Assembly (NCBI RefSeq): GCF_965223285.1
Contig: NZ_OZ244997.1
Coordinates: 3,410,001-3,474,000, forward strand
Length of the DNA stretch: 64,000 nt
Reading direction: 5' to 3'
DNA from: Leptofilum sp965223285
GTDB lineage: Bacteria > Chloroflexota > Anaerolineae > Promineifilales > Promineifilaceae
The position numbers and the translations under genes were made by a program. Under the pieces are notes generated by a model. The model was given only the letters and a program-made list of their open reading frames with translations. It searched no databases and had not been told where the DNA came from. How positions within the stretch are numbered: position 1 is the stretch's first letter; each line of letters starts with the position of its first letter. Positions 1 through 7,901 of the stretch are shown here, in pieces.

Positions 1-296
1 TACACTACCTGCTCCGCATCAGAAACCTTGATGCGGTCTCGGCTGGCGGTTACCTGCAAATTCACCATTTCCAGCGATTTGGTTTCTGCCAGCAGCGAAT
101 CGTAGGTGGCACGACGAGCCGGATCGCTGAGAACCTCATAGGCATTGGCCAAGCGCGCATAGGCAGGGTTTTTTGCTTTGTTTCGCTTTTCTTTAGGAAT
201 TTTGAGACGCAATGCGGCAAAGGCAGTCTGAATTTCTTCCAGCGTTGCCTGAGATGTAACCCCTAAAATTGCATAATACTCAAACTCTTTATCCAT
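1..296 (-). CDS. J-domain-like protein, N-terminal part (cut by window edge)
   Basis: The first 98 codons are visible. The product starts MDKEFEYYAILGV and continues through a helix II-like stretch to a helix III signature, NAYEVLSDPARRATYDSLL. These are the ends of a DnaJ J-domain. The HPD tripeptide that stimulates Hsp70 should lie between helices II and III, but the sequence there is KIPKEKRN, so canonical Hsp70 activation is doubtful. After the J-domain the chain turns to beta-rich sequence (LEMVNLQVTASRDRIKV) and runs off the window. It could be a J-domain fused to another domain, but which one cannot be seen. It lies upstream of the phosphatase/kinase pair in the opposite transcriptional order, so co-regulation is uncertain. 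Confidence 0.75.
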   Translation of the reverse strand, partial: MDKEFEYYAILGVTSQATLEEIQTAFAALRLKIPKEKRNKAKNPAYARLANAYEVLSDPARRATYDSLLAETKSLEMVNLQVTASRDRIKVSDAEQVV

Positions 297-741
297 AAAA
301 ATACGGCCGTATCGCCCTAGGTTCTATTGGCTTACGCCTGCCTGCGTTCATAAGATCGCCCGCTAAGTGATGCAATCAGAGCTTTTTCTCAACTTTGTTT
401 TGGGAAAACAGGAGGGCAAAATCGTTTATCAATGAAGCGACTTATAGCTGCGATGATGGCAATTACCTAGTACAGTCCGGCGGAAATCCACACGAAATTA
501 TTATGACAAGTGTGCCGGACTGTTTAAGTATTGCGCCGCAGTCAATAACCTTAGTCGAACTTTCGGGGCGCAATACTAGCCATTGAACTGCCAATTAGAC
601 AATTACCCTCCTCTGGTAAAAAGCAAACTTCTTTTGCCGGATAGAAATGAGCTTATTTTTCGCCTGCTGCACAGACATCATAAATGGTCTACCCGTCAAT
701 AATTGGTTAGCGAAACAGAAAATGTTCACCGATTACCTATC
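297..741. other. Gene-poor gap with a branched inverted-repeat element
   Basis: I see no convincing gene in these 445 bases. They hold a compact structured block at about 461-584. Arms ACAGTCCGGC (472-481) and GCCGGACTGT (514-523) form one hairpin, and TATTGCGCC (530-538) with GGCGCAATA (567-575) form a second. CTAGTA (467-472) and TACTAG (574-579) can close both into a multibranch fold. The block is flanked by CTAG on both sides. A 63-codon frame at 395-586 spans the block and shows no family signature, so I do not call it. One ACGGCCGT copy lies at 303-310. This could be a MITE-like remnant or a small RNA. Confidence 0.4.
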
Positions 742-1689
742 TTATAAGGAAAAGTCTACCACAACGGCCGTAATGTTGTCATTGCTGTGTGCCGCCAGGG
801 CCGTTTCGTATAAATCATCTACCATTTGTGGCAACGAAACATCTTTTTCTAGTATTTCCTGAATGGTCTTATCATCGACAAATCCACACAAACCGTCGCT
901 ACAAAGCAGCAGCTTGCCAGTATGCGGCAGCAAGCGCATGTAAGTATCCACCTCTACCTCTTCTCCCTGGCCCACAGCCCGCAGCAGGACGTTGCGGTAG
1001 CGATAGATGGTCGCTTCTTCAGCCGTGAGCGTGCCCACATCTTGCAAACGCTGCACCAGCGAATGATCGCTGGAGATTTGCTCCAGTTTGCCGTCTGCCA
1101 GCAGGTACAGGCGGCTGTCGCCTACGTGGGCCACATGCAAGCGACGACCCAGCACCAGGGCCACCGTCAGCGTCGTGCCGCTATCTACTTCTGGATCATC
1201 CTCGAAGACGGCCGTATTGGCCGCCTGAACCGCATCTAGCAACACTTCCTGAATGGGTACATGGGTGGGTGGGCCTACCGTTTGTAGCAGCGGCATATAA
1301 ATCTTGGTCAAAATGTAGTGAGCAGCCACCCGCGATGCAATCCGACTGGCGACATGGCCGTTGGTATGCCCCCCCATGCCATCGGCCACGATGTATAGAC
1401 CAAACGGCACCATAGAAAAATGCCCACCAGCTTCTGAACTAAACACCATACAGGCATCTTCATTTCGATCACGCGCGCCTAGATCGCAACGAACGCCAGC
1501 ACGCAGTGTGGGGTCGTTGATCGCCCCATTATTCTGAGGAAGACCCGTGTCGATGACGGCCGTATCCACTGAGTCTTGCATAACGGCCGTATCATCCAAT
1601 TCAGACGTAATCGCGGCTTCTTCTACTTCTTCGGCTTCCGGTTTGCTCGCCTCTTCTTCAGGCTGAATGAATGGCGGTGTTTCGTTCAT
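742..1689 (-). CDS. PP2C-family serine/threonine protein phosphatase
   Basis: This is a metal-dependent protein phosphatase of the PPM/PP2C (Stp1/PrpC) type, predicted cytoplasmic. The metal-binding motifs are visible in order: RNEDACMV, VADGMGGHTNGHVAS, VAHVGDSRLYLL with DHSLVQRL, LLLCSDGLCGFVDD and the terminal SNDNITAVVVD. The N-terminal ~60 residues are acidic and low-complexity. I start at the ATG at 1689 rather than 1782, because the longer start would overlap the end of the kinase gene and adds no conserved sequence. The gene follows the kinase gene by 31 bases on the same strand, so the two form an operon. The phosphatase probably reverses phosphorylation by that kinase. Confidence 0.9.
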   Translation of the reverse strand: MNETPPFIQPEEEASKPEAEEVEEAAITSELDDTAVMQDSVDTAVIDTGLPQNNGAINDPTLRAGVRCDLGARDRNEDACMVFSSEAGGHFSMVPFGLYIVADGMGGHTNGHVASRIASRVAAHYILTKIYMPLLQTVGPPTHVPIQEVLLDAVQAANTAVFEDDPEVDSGTTLTVALVLGRRLHVAHVGDSRLYLLADGKLEQISSDHSLVQRLQDVGTLTAEEATIYRYRNVLLRAVGQGEEVEVDTYMRLLPHTGKLLLCSDGLCGFVDDKTIQEILEKDVSLPQMVDDLYETALAAHSNDNITAVVVDFSL

Positions 1690-1720
1690 AATAAAATCCA
1701 ATCGTTGTGCGTTATGCCAG

Positions 1721-3679
1721 CTAGGCTGGTAACGCGTAAATATAGTGGTTGGTTGAGCCGATGTAAACCACGCCATCAGCAATCGTCGGTGATGAAATAA
1801 CAGGTGCCCCCGTGTCGAACTGCCAGTTTAGATCGCCCCGCTTGGTGTTGAGGCAATATACAGAGCCATCTGTGCCACCAAAATAGACAGCATCATTCCA
1901 GACAACCGGCGAAGAAGCGATTTGGCCTTCAATATCAAACGTCCACTTCTGGCGCCCTGTGTCCATATCCAATACATAAAGGCTACCATCAGAAGATCCA
2001 ATAAATACAGAATCATCATGTACGGCTGGGGAGGAGATGATGGGGCGGCGGGATCGGAATCGCCAAATCACCCAGCCCGTATTGGCATCCAAGGCATATA
2101 CGGTGCCATCCATCGAGCCTACAAATACAATTTCATCTGCCACAGCGGGGGATGAGGTAACATTCCGCTTGGCCTGCGCCTGCCACTTTGTTTTGCCACT
2201 GGCAATCTCTACGCAAAAAATATAGCCCCCTTCGGTGCCAAAGAAGATGCGCTCCTCATCTACAAAAGCAGTTGAGCGAACCGCAGCGTACGCATTTGCT
2301 TTCCATTTGGGCCGACCCTGGTGTACCTCAAGCGCATAAAAGTGGCCATCGTCAGACCCAAAAAAGACATGATCGTAGCGAACAACGGGCGAAGCATAAA
2401 TAGCACCGTTGGTTGCAAACCGCCAATTTTGGCGGCCTGTACGCCGCTGAATGCAGTATAAATGCTTATCCGCGGAGCCAATAAAGACGTTTTCGTCATG
2501 CACAAATGGGGTGCTGCCGCCCACGCTGTCTGAGGCAGGGAATTTCCAGACAAATTCGCCATTTTCGCTATTTAATGCGTATACATTATTATCATACGCG
2601 CCAACAAACACCATTTTGCCAGCAACGGCCGCTTTGCCCCGAATCTCATCTTCACACTTAAACTGCCAGATGGGCTGCACCTGGCTGACCTCTGGGGCCA
2701 AGGCAGTAGCGGGCGCGCCAGTTGGGGACATCGCCGCAGGGCTGCTGGTTTGAGGCATAGTCAAGTTGGGATTGCTATCAAAAACGGCCGTTGGCGGACG
2801 CTGCGCCAGAACCTCTAGCGCATCTTTCAATTTCTTGGCATCGGCAAAGCGGTCTTTGGGATCGTAAGCCAAACAGCGGTTGATAATCGCTTCAAAAGCT
2901 GGCGTAACGGAGGGGTTCACTTTGGAAATCGGCCGTTCAGCAAAGGTGAACGGAGGTTCCAGGCGTGGGTCTTGCCGCGTCAGTAAATGATGCAGCGTGG
3001 CCCCTAGTGCGTAAATATCCCCGGCTGGCTCTGCCTGCCCGCGGTACTGCTCTGGCGGCGAATACCCTTCCGTACCGATCATCGTGCCCTTGTCGCCCAT
3101 CTCAAAAACTTTGGCAATGCCAAAATCAATCAGACGAATGCGCTCGCGGTGATCCAGCATAATGTTCGAGGGCTTCACATCACGAAAAACAATGGGTTGC
3201 GGCTTTTGGTTATGCAAGTGGTAAAGTGCATCACAAAGCTGCATTGCCCAGGAAATGGCTGTTTCTTGATCCAGATAATCTGTTTGCTCTTCCAACCATT
3301 CGTCTAAATCTTTGCCGCGGATTAGCTCTAGCACCAGGTAAGAGCGGTCGCCTTCTGTAAAATAATCAGACACGTCTGGAATAGCGGGATGATCCAACAT
3401 GGCCAACATGCTGGCTTCACGTTCAAACGATTTAATGGTAAGAGCGCGCATTTGCGGGTCTGGGGTAGAGATAAGCATCTCTTTGACGGCACACAGCTTG
3501 GTTACGTTGGGGAAGCGCATGTCTCGCGCTTGATAGACTGAGCTAAAGCCACCGGCCCCCAGTGGCCCCACAATGCGGTACCTTTCTTGCAGCATGTCAC
3601 CCGGCTGTAAGCCACTACGCTGCGCCTTTTTTTGACGGCCTCTCTTGCTGGCAAGTTGTCTGGTCGTTAATCGCCCCAT
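1721..3679 (-). CDS. Serine/threonine protein kinase with C-terminal PQQ-type beta-propeller
   Basis: This 652-residue protein has a Hanks-type kinase domain at about 34-290: a glycine loop (GPLGAGGFSSVYQ), catalytic Lys66 in CAVKEML, the catalytic loop FRDVKPSNIML (Phe replaces the usual His), and the DFG segment LIDFGIAK. A Pro/Ala/Thr-rich linker follows. From about 335 to the end come repeated PQQ-like propeller blades, with recurring W-F, G-S-DG-Y-AL units. No transmembrane helix or signal peptide is visible, so unlike PknB the sensor propeller should be cytosolic. The start at 3679 has AAGGAG upstream at an unusually long distance (about 17 bases). The PP2C gene follows immediately. Confidence 0.92.
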   Translation of the reverse strand: MGRLTTRQLASKRGRQKKAQRSGLQPGDMLQERYRIVGPLGAGGFSSVYQARDMRFPNVTKLCAVKEMLISTPDPQMRALTIKSFEREASMLAMLDHPAIPDVSDYFTEGDRSYLVLELIRGKDLDEWLEEQTDYLDQETAISWAMQLCDALYHLHNQKPQPIVFRDVKPSNIMLDHRERIRLIDFGIAKVFEMGDKGTMIGTEGYSPPEQYRGQAEPAGDIYALGATLHHLLTRQDPRLEPPFTFAERPISKVNPSVTPAFEAIINRCLAYDPKDRFADAKKLKDALEVLAQRPPTAVFDSNPNLTMPQTSSPAAMSPTGAPATALAPEVSQVQPIWQFKCEDEIRGKAAVAGKMVFVGAYDNNVYALNSENGEFVWKFPASDSVGGSTPFVHDENVFIGSADKHLYCIQRRTGRQNWRFATNGAIYASPVVRYDHVFFGSDDGHFYALEVHQGRPKWKANAYAAVRSTAFVDEERIFFGTEGGYIFCVEIASGKTKWQAQAKRNVTSSPAVADEIVFVGSMDGTVYALDANTGWVIWRFRSRRPIISSPAVHDDSVFIGSSDGSLYVLDMDTGRQKWTFDIEGQIASSPVVWNDAVYFGGTDGSVYCLNTKRGDLNWQFDTGAPVISSPTIADGVVYIGSTNHYIYALPA

Positions 3680-3714
3680 GGTTAGCTGTGGTCTGTCTCC
3701 TTGTGTGCGGGTTT

Positions 3715-3744
3715 ATTATAAGTTGACCCCAAGCAAATAATCAA
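3715..3744 (-). promoter_or_regulatory. Predicted sigma70-type promoter of the kinase-phosphatase operon
   Basis: Read on the minus strand there is TTGATT (3739-3744), an 18-base spacer, and a perfect TATAAT (3715-3720). This places transcription start near 3708, about 30 bases before the kinase ATG. Confidence 0.6.
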
Positions 3745-3822
3745 GCTGGCCGGTACTAATGGGATATTCTATGGGTAAAAACAACGGAATCTTAACGGGA
3801 TACGGCCGTATTCCCAAACTAC

Positions 3823-4578
3823 CTAGCCATTCACCCATCGCCAATACCGCTCGCCACCAACCTGGGAAGCGTAAGTACGGATCTTGTGGTCGGCATCCCG
3901 GCGGCTGGCAAAGAAGCTGCTGCGCTGCGAGGCGTAGGCCCAAATTGCATCGATTTTGGCGGCAACGGCCGTTTCTGGCAGCATAATTTGGGTAGACTGC
4001 ATAGTTGGATGGAGAACGGCCGTTACCGCTCCCGCATTGGCCGCATATGGATAATCTTCATAATAAAGAAGCTGCTCTACCCCAAAAGCCAGCTCTGCCG
4101 CCTGCCGCACCAGCCGATGATCCACATGCTGGCCCGCGGTGAGCGGCACCACAACTTCATCGGCGGGGGGAAGTTGGGCAAACTGCTTTGCAAGCTGGGC
4201 GATTACGGCATCATCAGCGGGGTGCTGGGTGGTGATGATGCTTTCCCAGGTGGAGTAGCATGGCTCACCAGTCGCCGGATCGGTACGGTAGACGCAATCT
4301 GGCACGTCCCAATGCACAAAATCTGCACCAAGAATCTGGCAAGCAGCAACATCCTCGGCGCGGCGAGTACGCACGGCCGCTTGCGGTAACTCCCAGCGTT
4401 GGTGTAGCTCCTGGGCAAAGTCAGAAAGTTGAACGCCGAGTGCCGGTGAGCCCGCCATTGGGGTAACGATGAGAACTGGATGGGAAACGGCCGTTTCCAA
4501 ATAAATCCGCCCGCCACAGGAGAGTGCCGCATCATCCAGATGGGGTGACAGATAGATGGTTTTGTACCGCTCACGCAT
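3823..4578 (-). CDS. PIG-L family (LmbE-like) N-deacetylase
   Basis: This 251-residue protein belongs to the zinc-dependent PIG-L deacetylase family, which includes the MshB, BshB and GlcNAc-PI de-N-acetylases. The N-terminal metal motif is SPHLDDAALSCGG (a variant of the usual AHPDD), and the downstream ligand region is GQHVDHRLVR. The substrate cannot be read from sequence. Its start overlaps the end of cysS by 8 bases, so translation is probably coupled. Adjacency of a PIG-L protein to a CysRS recalls thiol-cofactor pathways, but the neighbouring CysS is full-length (see that entry). Confidence 0.85.
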   Translation of the reverse strand: MRERYKTIYLSPHLDDAALSCGGRIYLETAVSHPVLIVTPMAGSPALGVQLSDFAQELHQRWELPQAAVRTRRAEDVAACQILGADFVHWDVPDCVYRTDPATGEPCYSTWESIITTQHPADDAVIAQLAKQFAQLPPADEVVVPLTAGQHVDHRLVRQAAELAFGVEQLLYYEDYPYAANAGAVTAVLHPTMQSTQIMLPETAVAAKIDAIWAYASQRSSFFASRRDADHKIRTYASQVGGERYWRWVNG

Positions 4579-5956
4579 TGGCGGCTCGTGGCTTCAGTTC
4601 GGGGCCGCTGGGCGTGTCGGTGATGTCGTAGCCTGCGGCGGCGATTTGGTCACGTAAAGCATCGGCCTGCGCCCAATCTTTGGCGGCGCGGGCGGCTTGC
4701 CTTTGGGCTGCCAACGCCTGCACCTCATTGGGAATGGGTTGTTCAGCTTCTGGCTGCCAATCGGCTAGCCTTAAGCCTAGCACGCGGTCAAACTCCACAA
4801 TCGTTGCCTTTTTTGTGCCATTGGGCATATCGCTTTTAACCAAATTCCAGGTCACAGCCAGGGCGCGGGGCATGTTCAAATCATCGTTCACCTGGTTGGT
4901 AAAGTTGGCGAGGAAAGTTTCATCTGGTTGAGTGGGATCGGGCCATTGGGAAACGGCCGTACGCAATCTTTGCAACGCTGTGGCCGCGCCATCCATCGCT
5001 TGCCAGTTAAAGGTGAGCTTGGAACGATAATGCCCGCCCAGGCAAAAGTAACGGTAAACCAGCGGGTCGTAACCGCGATCAATGATCGTTTGCAGTCGCA
5101 AAAAGTCACCGGATGATTTGGACATCTTGAGGCCATCGAGCTGCAAAAAGTAGCCGTGCAGCCAAAAGTTGGCCAGCCGCGTGTTGTGGCACGCCTGCAT
5201 CTGGGCAATCTCGTTGGGATGGTGCACCATGATGTGGTCTTCACCCCCGCAGTGGATGTCGAAGTAGGTGCCTAAATATTTCACTGCCATCGCCGAGCAT
5301 TCGATGTGCCAGCCGGGGAAGCCGACGCCCCACGGACTGTCCCACTCCATCTGTCGCTGCGCGTCCGGCGGGCTGAACTTCCATAGGGCAAAGTCGGTGG
5401 GGTTACGCTTTTCGCTTATCGCCACTCGGCTGCCCGCCTGCAAGCCTTCAATGTTAAGCCGGGCGATATAGCCATAATCATCCAATCGGGAAGTATCAAA
5501 GTAGATGCCATCGCTGGTGCGGTAGGTGTAGCCGTTGGCCTCAATGCACTGAATCATGGCAATTTGCTCGGCGATATGGTCGGTGGCCTTGCACCAAATG
5601 TGAGGCTCGTGAATGTTGAGTTGAGCTAGGTCTTGTTTGAATGCCTCGGTGAAAATTTCGGCGATTTCCCAGGCACTTTTCCCGGCACGGCGGGTGCCTA
5701 CTTCCATTTTGTCCTCGCCTGCGTCGGCGTCATCGGTCAAATGTCCGACGTCGGTAATGTTCTGGACGTGCAGCACGTCATGCCCGTTAAATTCAAGCAC
5801 GCGGCGCAAAATGTCTTCAAAGATGTAGCTGCGCAGGTTGCCGATGTGGGCATAATCGTAGACGGTGAGGCCGCAGGCGTACAGCTTGACTTGGGGTGGA
5901 TTGAGGGGGGTAAACGGCCGTATCTTTCGCTCGTACGTATCAAACAGTTTCAACAT
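4571..5956 (-). CDS. cysS: Cysteinyl-tRNA synthetase
   Basis: This class I aminoacyl-tRNA synthetase charges tRNA-Cys. The N-terminal catalytic region carries YACGLTVYDYAHIGN, which contains a zinc-ligand Cys and the HIGH-type motif. ECSAMAVKYLG, GGEDHIMVHHPNE and the KMSKS loop (LKMSKSSGDF) follow. The C-terminal segment ADALRDQIAAAGYDITDTP is the tRNA-binding tail typical of true CysRS, which argues against the shorter ligase MshC. At 461 residues it is of normal length. The downstream PIG-L gene overlaps its end. Confidence 0.97.
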   Translation of the reverse strand: MLKLFDTYERKIRPFTPLNPPQVKLYACGLTVYDYAHIGNLRSYIFEDILRRVLEFNGHDVLHVQNITDVGHLTDDADAGEDKMEVGTRRAGKSAWEIAEIFTEAFKQDLAQLNIHEPHIWCKATDHIAEQIAMIQCIEANGYTYRTSDGIYFDTSRLDDYGYIARLNIEGLQAGSRVAISEKRNPTDFALWKFSPPDAQRQMEWDSPWGVGFPGWHIECSAMAVKYLGTYFDIHCGGEDHIMVHHPNEIAQMQACHNTRLANFWLHGYFLQLDGLKMSKSSGDFLRLQTIIDRGYDPLVYRYFCLGGHYRSKLTFNWQAMDGAATALQRLRTAVSQWPDPTQPDETFLANFTNQVNDDLNMPRALAVTWNLVKSDMPNGTKKATIVEFDRVLGLRLADWQPEAEQPIPNEVQALAAQRQAARAAKDWAQADALRDQIAAAGYDITDTPSGPELKPRAANA

Positions 5957-5963
5957 GCTGGGT

Positions 5964-5992
5964 AGCTTACCGCAGTCTAGGAGTGTTGTCGA
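5964..5992 (-). promoter_or_regulatory. Possible cysS promoter (leaderless geometry)
   Basis: On the minus strand TCGACA (5987-5992), a 17-base spacer and TAAGCT (5964-5969) precede the cysS ATG by only 7 bases. If the promoter is real the mRNA would start at or beside the start codon. No Shine-Dalgarno sequence is visible. Confidence 0.35.
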
Positions 5993-6014
5993 AGGGGAAC
6001 GACTAAAACGCTAC

Positions 6015-6049
6015 ATAACTTGACAGTTATATAACTACTCAGTTATGAT
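6015..6049 (+). promoter_or_regulatory. Promoter with tandem ArsR-type operators
   Basis: Two back-to-back inverted repeats, ATAACTTGACAGTTAT (6015-6030) and ATAACTACTCAGTTAT (6031-6046), share the arms ATAACT/AGTTAT. A TTGACA (6020-6025) sits inside the first. An 18-base spacer leads to TATGAT (6044-6049), which overlaps the second. Transcription should start near 6056, at the ATG at 6057. Binding of the encoded ArsR dimer here would block the whole promoter. Confidence 0.65.
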
Positions 6050-6056
6050 GCGAGTC

Positions 6057-6389
6057 ATGGCAACGATTTTTGACGTAGTCACCGACCCAACACGCAGGCG
6101 CATTCTCGATTTTTTGCTCGAACAGCCCCATTCAGTTGGCGAATTAGTCAATAAATTGGAAATAAGCCAGCCCGGTGTATCTAAGCAGCTGCGGCTGCTG
6201 CGAGAGGCTGGGCTTGTCTATGCTGAGAAGGAAGCACAAATGCGACTATATCACCTTAACCCCGACCCGTTGCAAGAATTAGACAAGTGGTTGGAGGGAT
6301 ACAGAAAATCGTGGTCAGACCGTTACAGCCGGCTTGACGATTATTTACAAACAGTCCAATCTCAGGAGAAAGAAAACAATGACAAATGA
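6057..6389 (+). CDS. ArsR-family transcriptional regulator (module 1)
   Basis: This is a small winged-helix repressor of about 110 residues. The N-terminal part matches the ArsR pattern: FDVVTDPTRRRILDFLLEQ, then a recognition helix region ISQPGVSKQLRLLREAGLVYAEKEAQ. No metal-binding cysteines are present, so it is more like the ArsR regulators paired with SRPBCC proteins than a metal sensor. I choose the ATG at 6057 (MATIFDVV) rather than 6045, because the predicted -10 element covers 6044-6049 and transcription should begin near 6056. Its end overlaps the SRPBCC gene by 11 bases. Confidence 0.85.
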   Translation: MATIFDVVTDPTRRRILDFLLEQPHSVGELVNKLEISQPGVSKQLRLLREAGLVYAEKEAQMRLYHLNPDPLQELDKWLEGYRKSWSDRYSRLDDYLQTVQSQEKENNDK

Positions 6390-6882
6390 AAGGGTAAAAA
6401 CTCAGCTCACCTTACCTTCCGATCAGGAAATTTTAGTGACGCGCACCTTTGCGGCCCCGCGCGATCTCGTCTGGCAGGTGTGGACAACGGCCGAACATCT
6501 ACAACATTGGTGGGGGCCAGAAGGGTGGTCTTTGCCAGTATGTGAAATAGATTTTCGTCCGGGTGGCACCTGGCTGTACTGCATGGCAGGGCCAGATGGG
6601 ATGCAATCCTGGGGCAAAGCAACCTACCTTGAAATTGAGGTCCCAGAGCGACTTGTTATGGAAGATGCCTTTGTTGACGCAGAGGGCAATCCGGTTGAGG
6701 GGATGCCTGTGGGTCGAGTTACCCTAACATTCATAGAAACAGATGGCCAGACGACTGTGCATAACATTGTGCGCTACCCAACGAAGGAAGATCGTGACGC
6801 GGTGCTTGAGATGGGTGTGGAAGCAGGCATTGACCAAACCTGGAACCGTCTGGAGGCTTATCTGGCGCAAAATCGGCAATAA
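6379..6882 (+). CDS. SRPBCC (AHSA1-like) domain protein (module 1)
   Basis: This is a START-like fold protein of the Activator of Hsp90 ATPase homologue type (about 167 residues). Diagnostic stretches are FAAPRDLVWQVWTTAEHLQHWWGPEGW near the N-terminus in two adjoining parts, FRPGGTWLYCM, and a C-terminal helix AGIDQTWNRLEAYLA. Such proteins form a hydrophobic ligand pocket. The ligand is unknown. The start at 6379 has AGGAG at 6363-6367 and overlaps the ArsR stop, so translation is coupled. A terminator follows. Confidence 0.85.
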   Translation: MTNERVKTQLTLPSDQEILVTRTFAAPRDLVWQVWTTAEHLQHWWGPEGWSLPVCEIDFRPGGTWLYCMAGPDGMQSWGKATYLEIEVPERLVMEDAFVDAEGNPVEGMPVGRVTLTFIETDGQTTVHNIVRYPTKEDRDAVLEMGVEAGIDQTWNRLEAYLAQNRQ

Positions 6883-6920
6883 CTGTGCCAAAAATCAGGC
6901 AACGTTGATTTCTGTGATGT

Positions 6921-6956
6921 AACAGTGGCTCCTCACCGAGCCACTGTTTTGCTTTC
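6921..6956 (+). terminator. Intrinsic terminator after ArsR-SRPBCC module 1
   Basis: AACAGTGGCT (6921-6930) pairs with AGCCACTGTT (6939-6948) around an 8-base loop and is followed by a T-rich tail. It separates the two ArsR modules into independent units. Confidence 0.75.
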
Positions 6957-7025
6957 TGGGGTTGGTGTTGGGAATACGACCGTACCTCACCCCAGCTGCC
7001 ACTCATATAAATTCCTCCACATTGC

Positions 7026-7070
7026 TTGACACTCTTGCAAGGATTAGCTAACATATAACCATATGGTTAT
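7026..7070 (+). promoter_or_regulatory. Promoter and operator of ArsR-SRPBCC module 2
   Basis: TTGACA (7026-7031), a 17-base spacer and TAACAT (7049-7054) predict a start of transcription at about 7061, two bases before the ATG at 7063. The perfect 16-base palindrome ATAACCATATGGTTAT (7055-7070) covers the start site and the start codon. No Shine-Dalgarno sequence precedes the ATG, consistent with a leaderless mRNA under autorepression. Confidence 0.7.
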
Positions 7071-7398
7071 AAATAATCCGCAGCTTGACCAAATATTTGG
7101 GGCACTATCAGACGCTACGCGGCGAGGCATCTTGATGCAGCTTTCCCAGGGGGAAACCAACATCACCACTCTGGCGGCACCCTACCAGATGTCGCAACCG
7201 GCCATTTCCAAGCATATCCGCATTCTGGAGAAGGCGGGGCTAATCCGGCGCGCCAAACGTGGACGCGAATATATTATTCAAGCCGCGCCAGAAGCGGCCG
7301 AGCAAGCGCGCGACTGGATTGATTATTATGCTCAATTCTGGCGGGAACAGTTCGATGATGTCGAAGCGTATCTCAAGCAAACAGGGGAACTTAGATGA
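7063..7398 (+). CDS. ArsR-family transcriptional regulator (module 2)
   Basis: This 111-residue winged-helix repressor has the signature IFGALSDATRRGILMQLSQG, followed by MSQPAISKHIRILEKAGLI and the basic wing RRAKRGREY. It is a paralogue of the regulator at 6057. No metal-ligand cysteines are visible. The ATG lies inside a perfect palindrome and directly at the predicted transcription start. The stop overlaps the start of the SRPBCC gene as ATGA, giving tight coupling. Confidence 0.88.
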   Translation: MVINNPQLDQIFGALSDATRRGILMQLSQGETNITTLAAPYQMSQPAISKHIRILEKAGLIRRAKRGREYIIQAAPEAAEQARDWIDYYAQFWREQFDDVEAYLKQTGELR

Positions 7399-7868
7399 GT
7401 GTTGACGTTTCGTATGAAAATGGCACCTTGATTGTAACGCGCCAATTTAATGCGCCGCGAACGGCCGTTTTTGATGCCTGGATCAAAACAAGCAAGGTCG
7501 AACTATGGTGGGGGTGTGGCTACGCAACGGAAGTCAAATCAACCATCGAACCAAAGGTTGGCGGCAAATACCATCACCTGATGACATTGCCAGAGACGGG
7601 TGAATATCCACATCATGGGCTAATTACAGAGTATGATCCACCTGTTTTGCTGGCTTACGAACTGGTTGATGCCTACCATGATGAAAAGATGCTTGTGCGG
7701 GTCGAGTTTACCGAAGAAGAAGGCAAAACAACCGTCCGTCTGACTCAGCGCAATCTACTCGACGCATACAGCGAATTTGTTATGAGTGGGTGGGCTTCAG
7801 CCCTTGACGGGTTGGCCTATTTTCTGGAGACAGGCGGATTGCCCCGTGAGCGTTCGTTGAAGCATTAG
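7395..7868 (+). CDS. SRPBCC (AHSA1-like) domain protein (module 2)
   Basis: This 157-residue START-like protein has FNAPRTAVFDAWIKTSKVELWWG near the N-terminus, a central beta-sheet region with GGKYHHLM, and a C-terminal helix GWASALDGLAYFLE. It is a paralogue of the protein at 6379, and its ligand is unknown. It is co-translated with the ArsR regulator through a 4-base overlap. This is the common arrangement in which the ArsR protein represses its own operon. Confidence 0.87.
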   Translation: MSVDVSYENGTLIVTRQFNAPRTAVFDAWIKTSKVELWWGCGYATEVKSTIEPKVGGKYHHLMTLPETGEYPHHGLITEYDPPVLLAYELVDAYHDEKMLVRVEFTEEEGKTTVRLTQRNLLDAYSEFVMSGWASALDGLAYFLETGGLPRERSLKH

Positions 7869-7901
7869 GCAACCTGCTCGGACAATGCTCAAGGAGATTT
7901 C

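Noticed and set aside
395..586. 63-codon frame in the first gap
   Set aside because: It runs through the inverted-repeat block, has no ribosome site and shows no family signature.
4571..5956. CysS as the mycothiol ligase MshC
   Set aside because: The C-terminal tRNA-binding tail and 461-residue length match true CysRS. MshC is shorter and lacks this tail.
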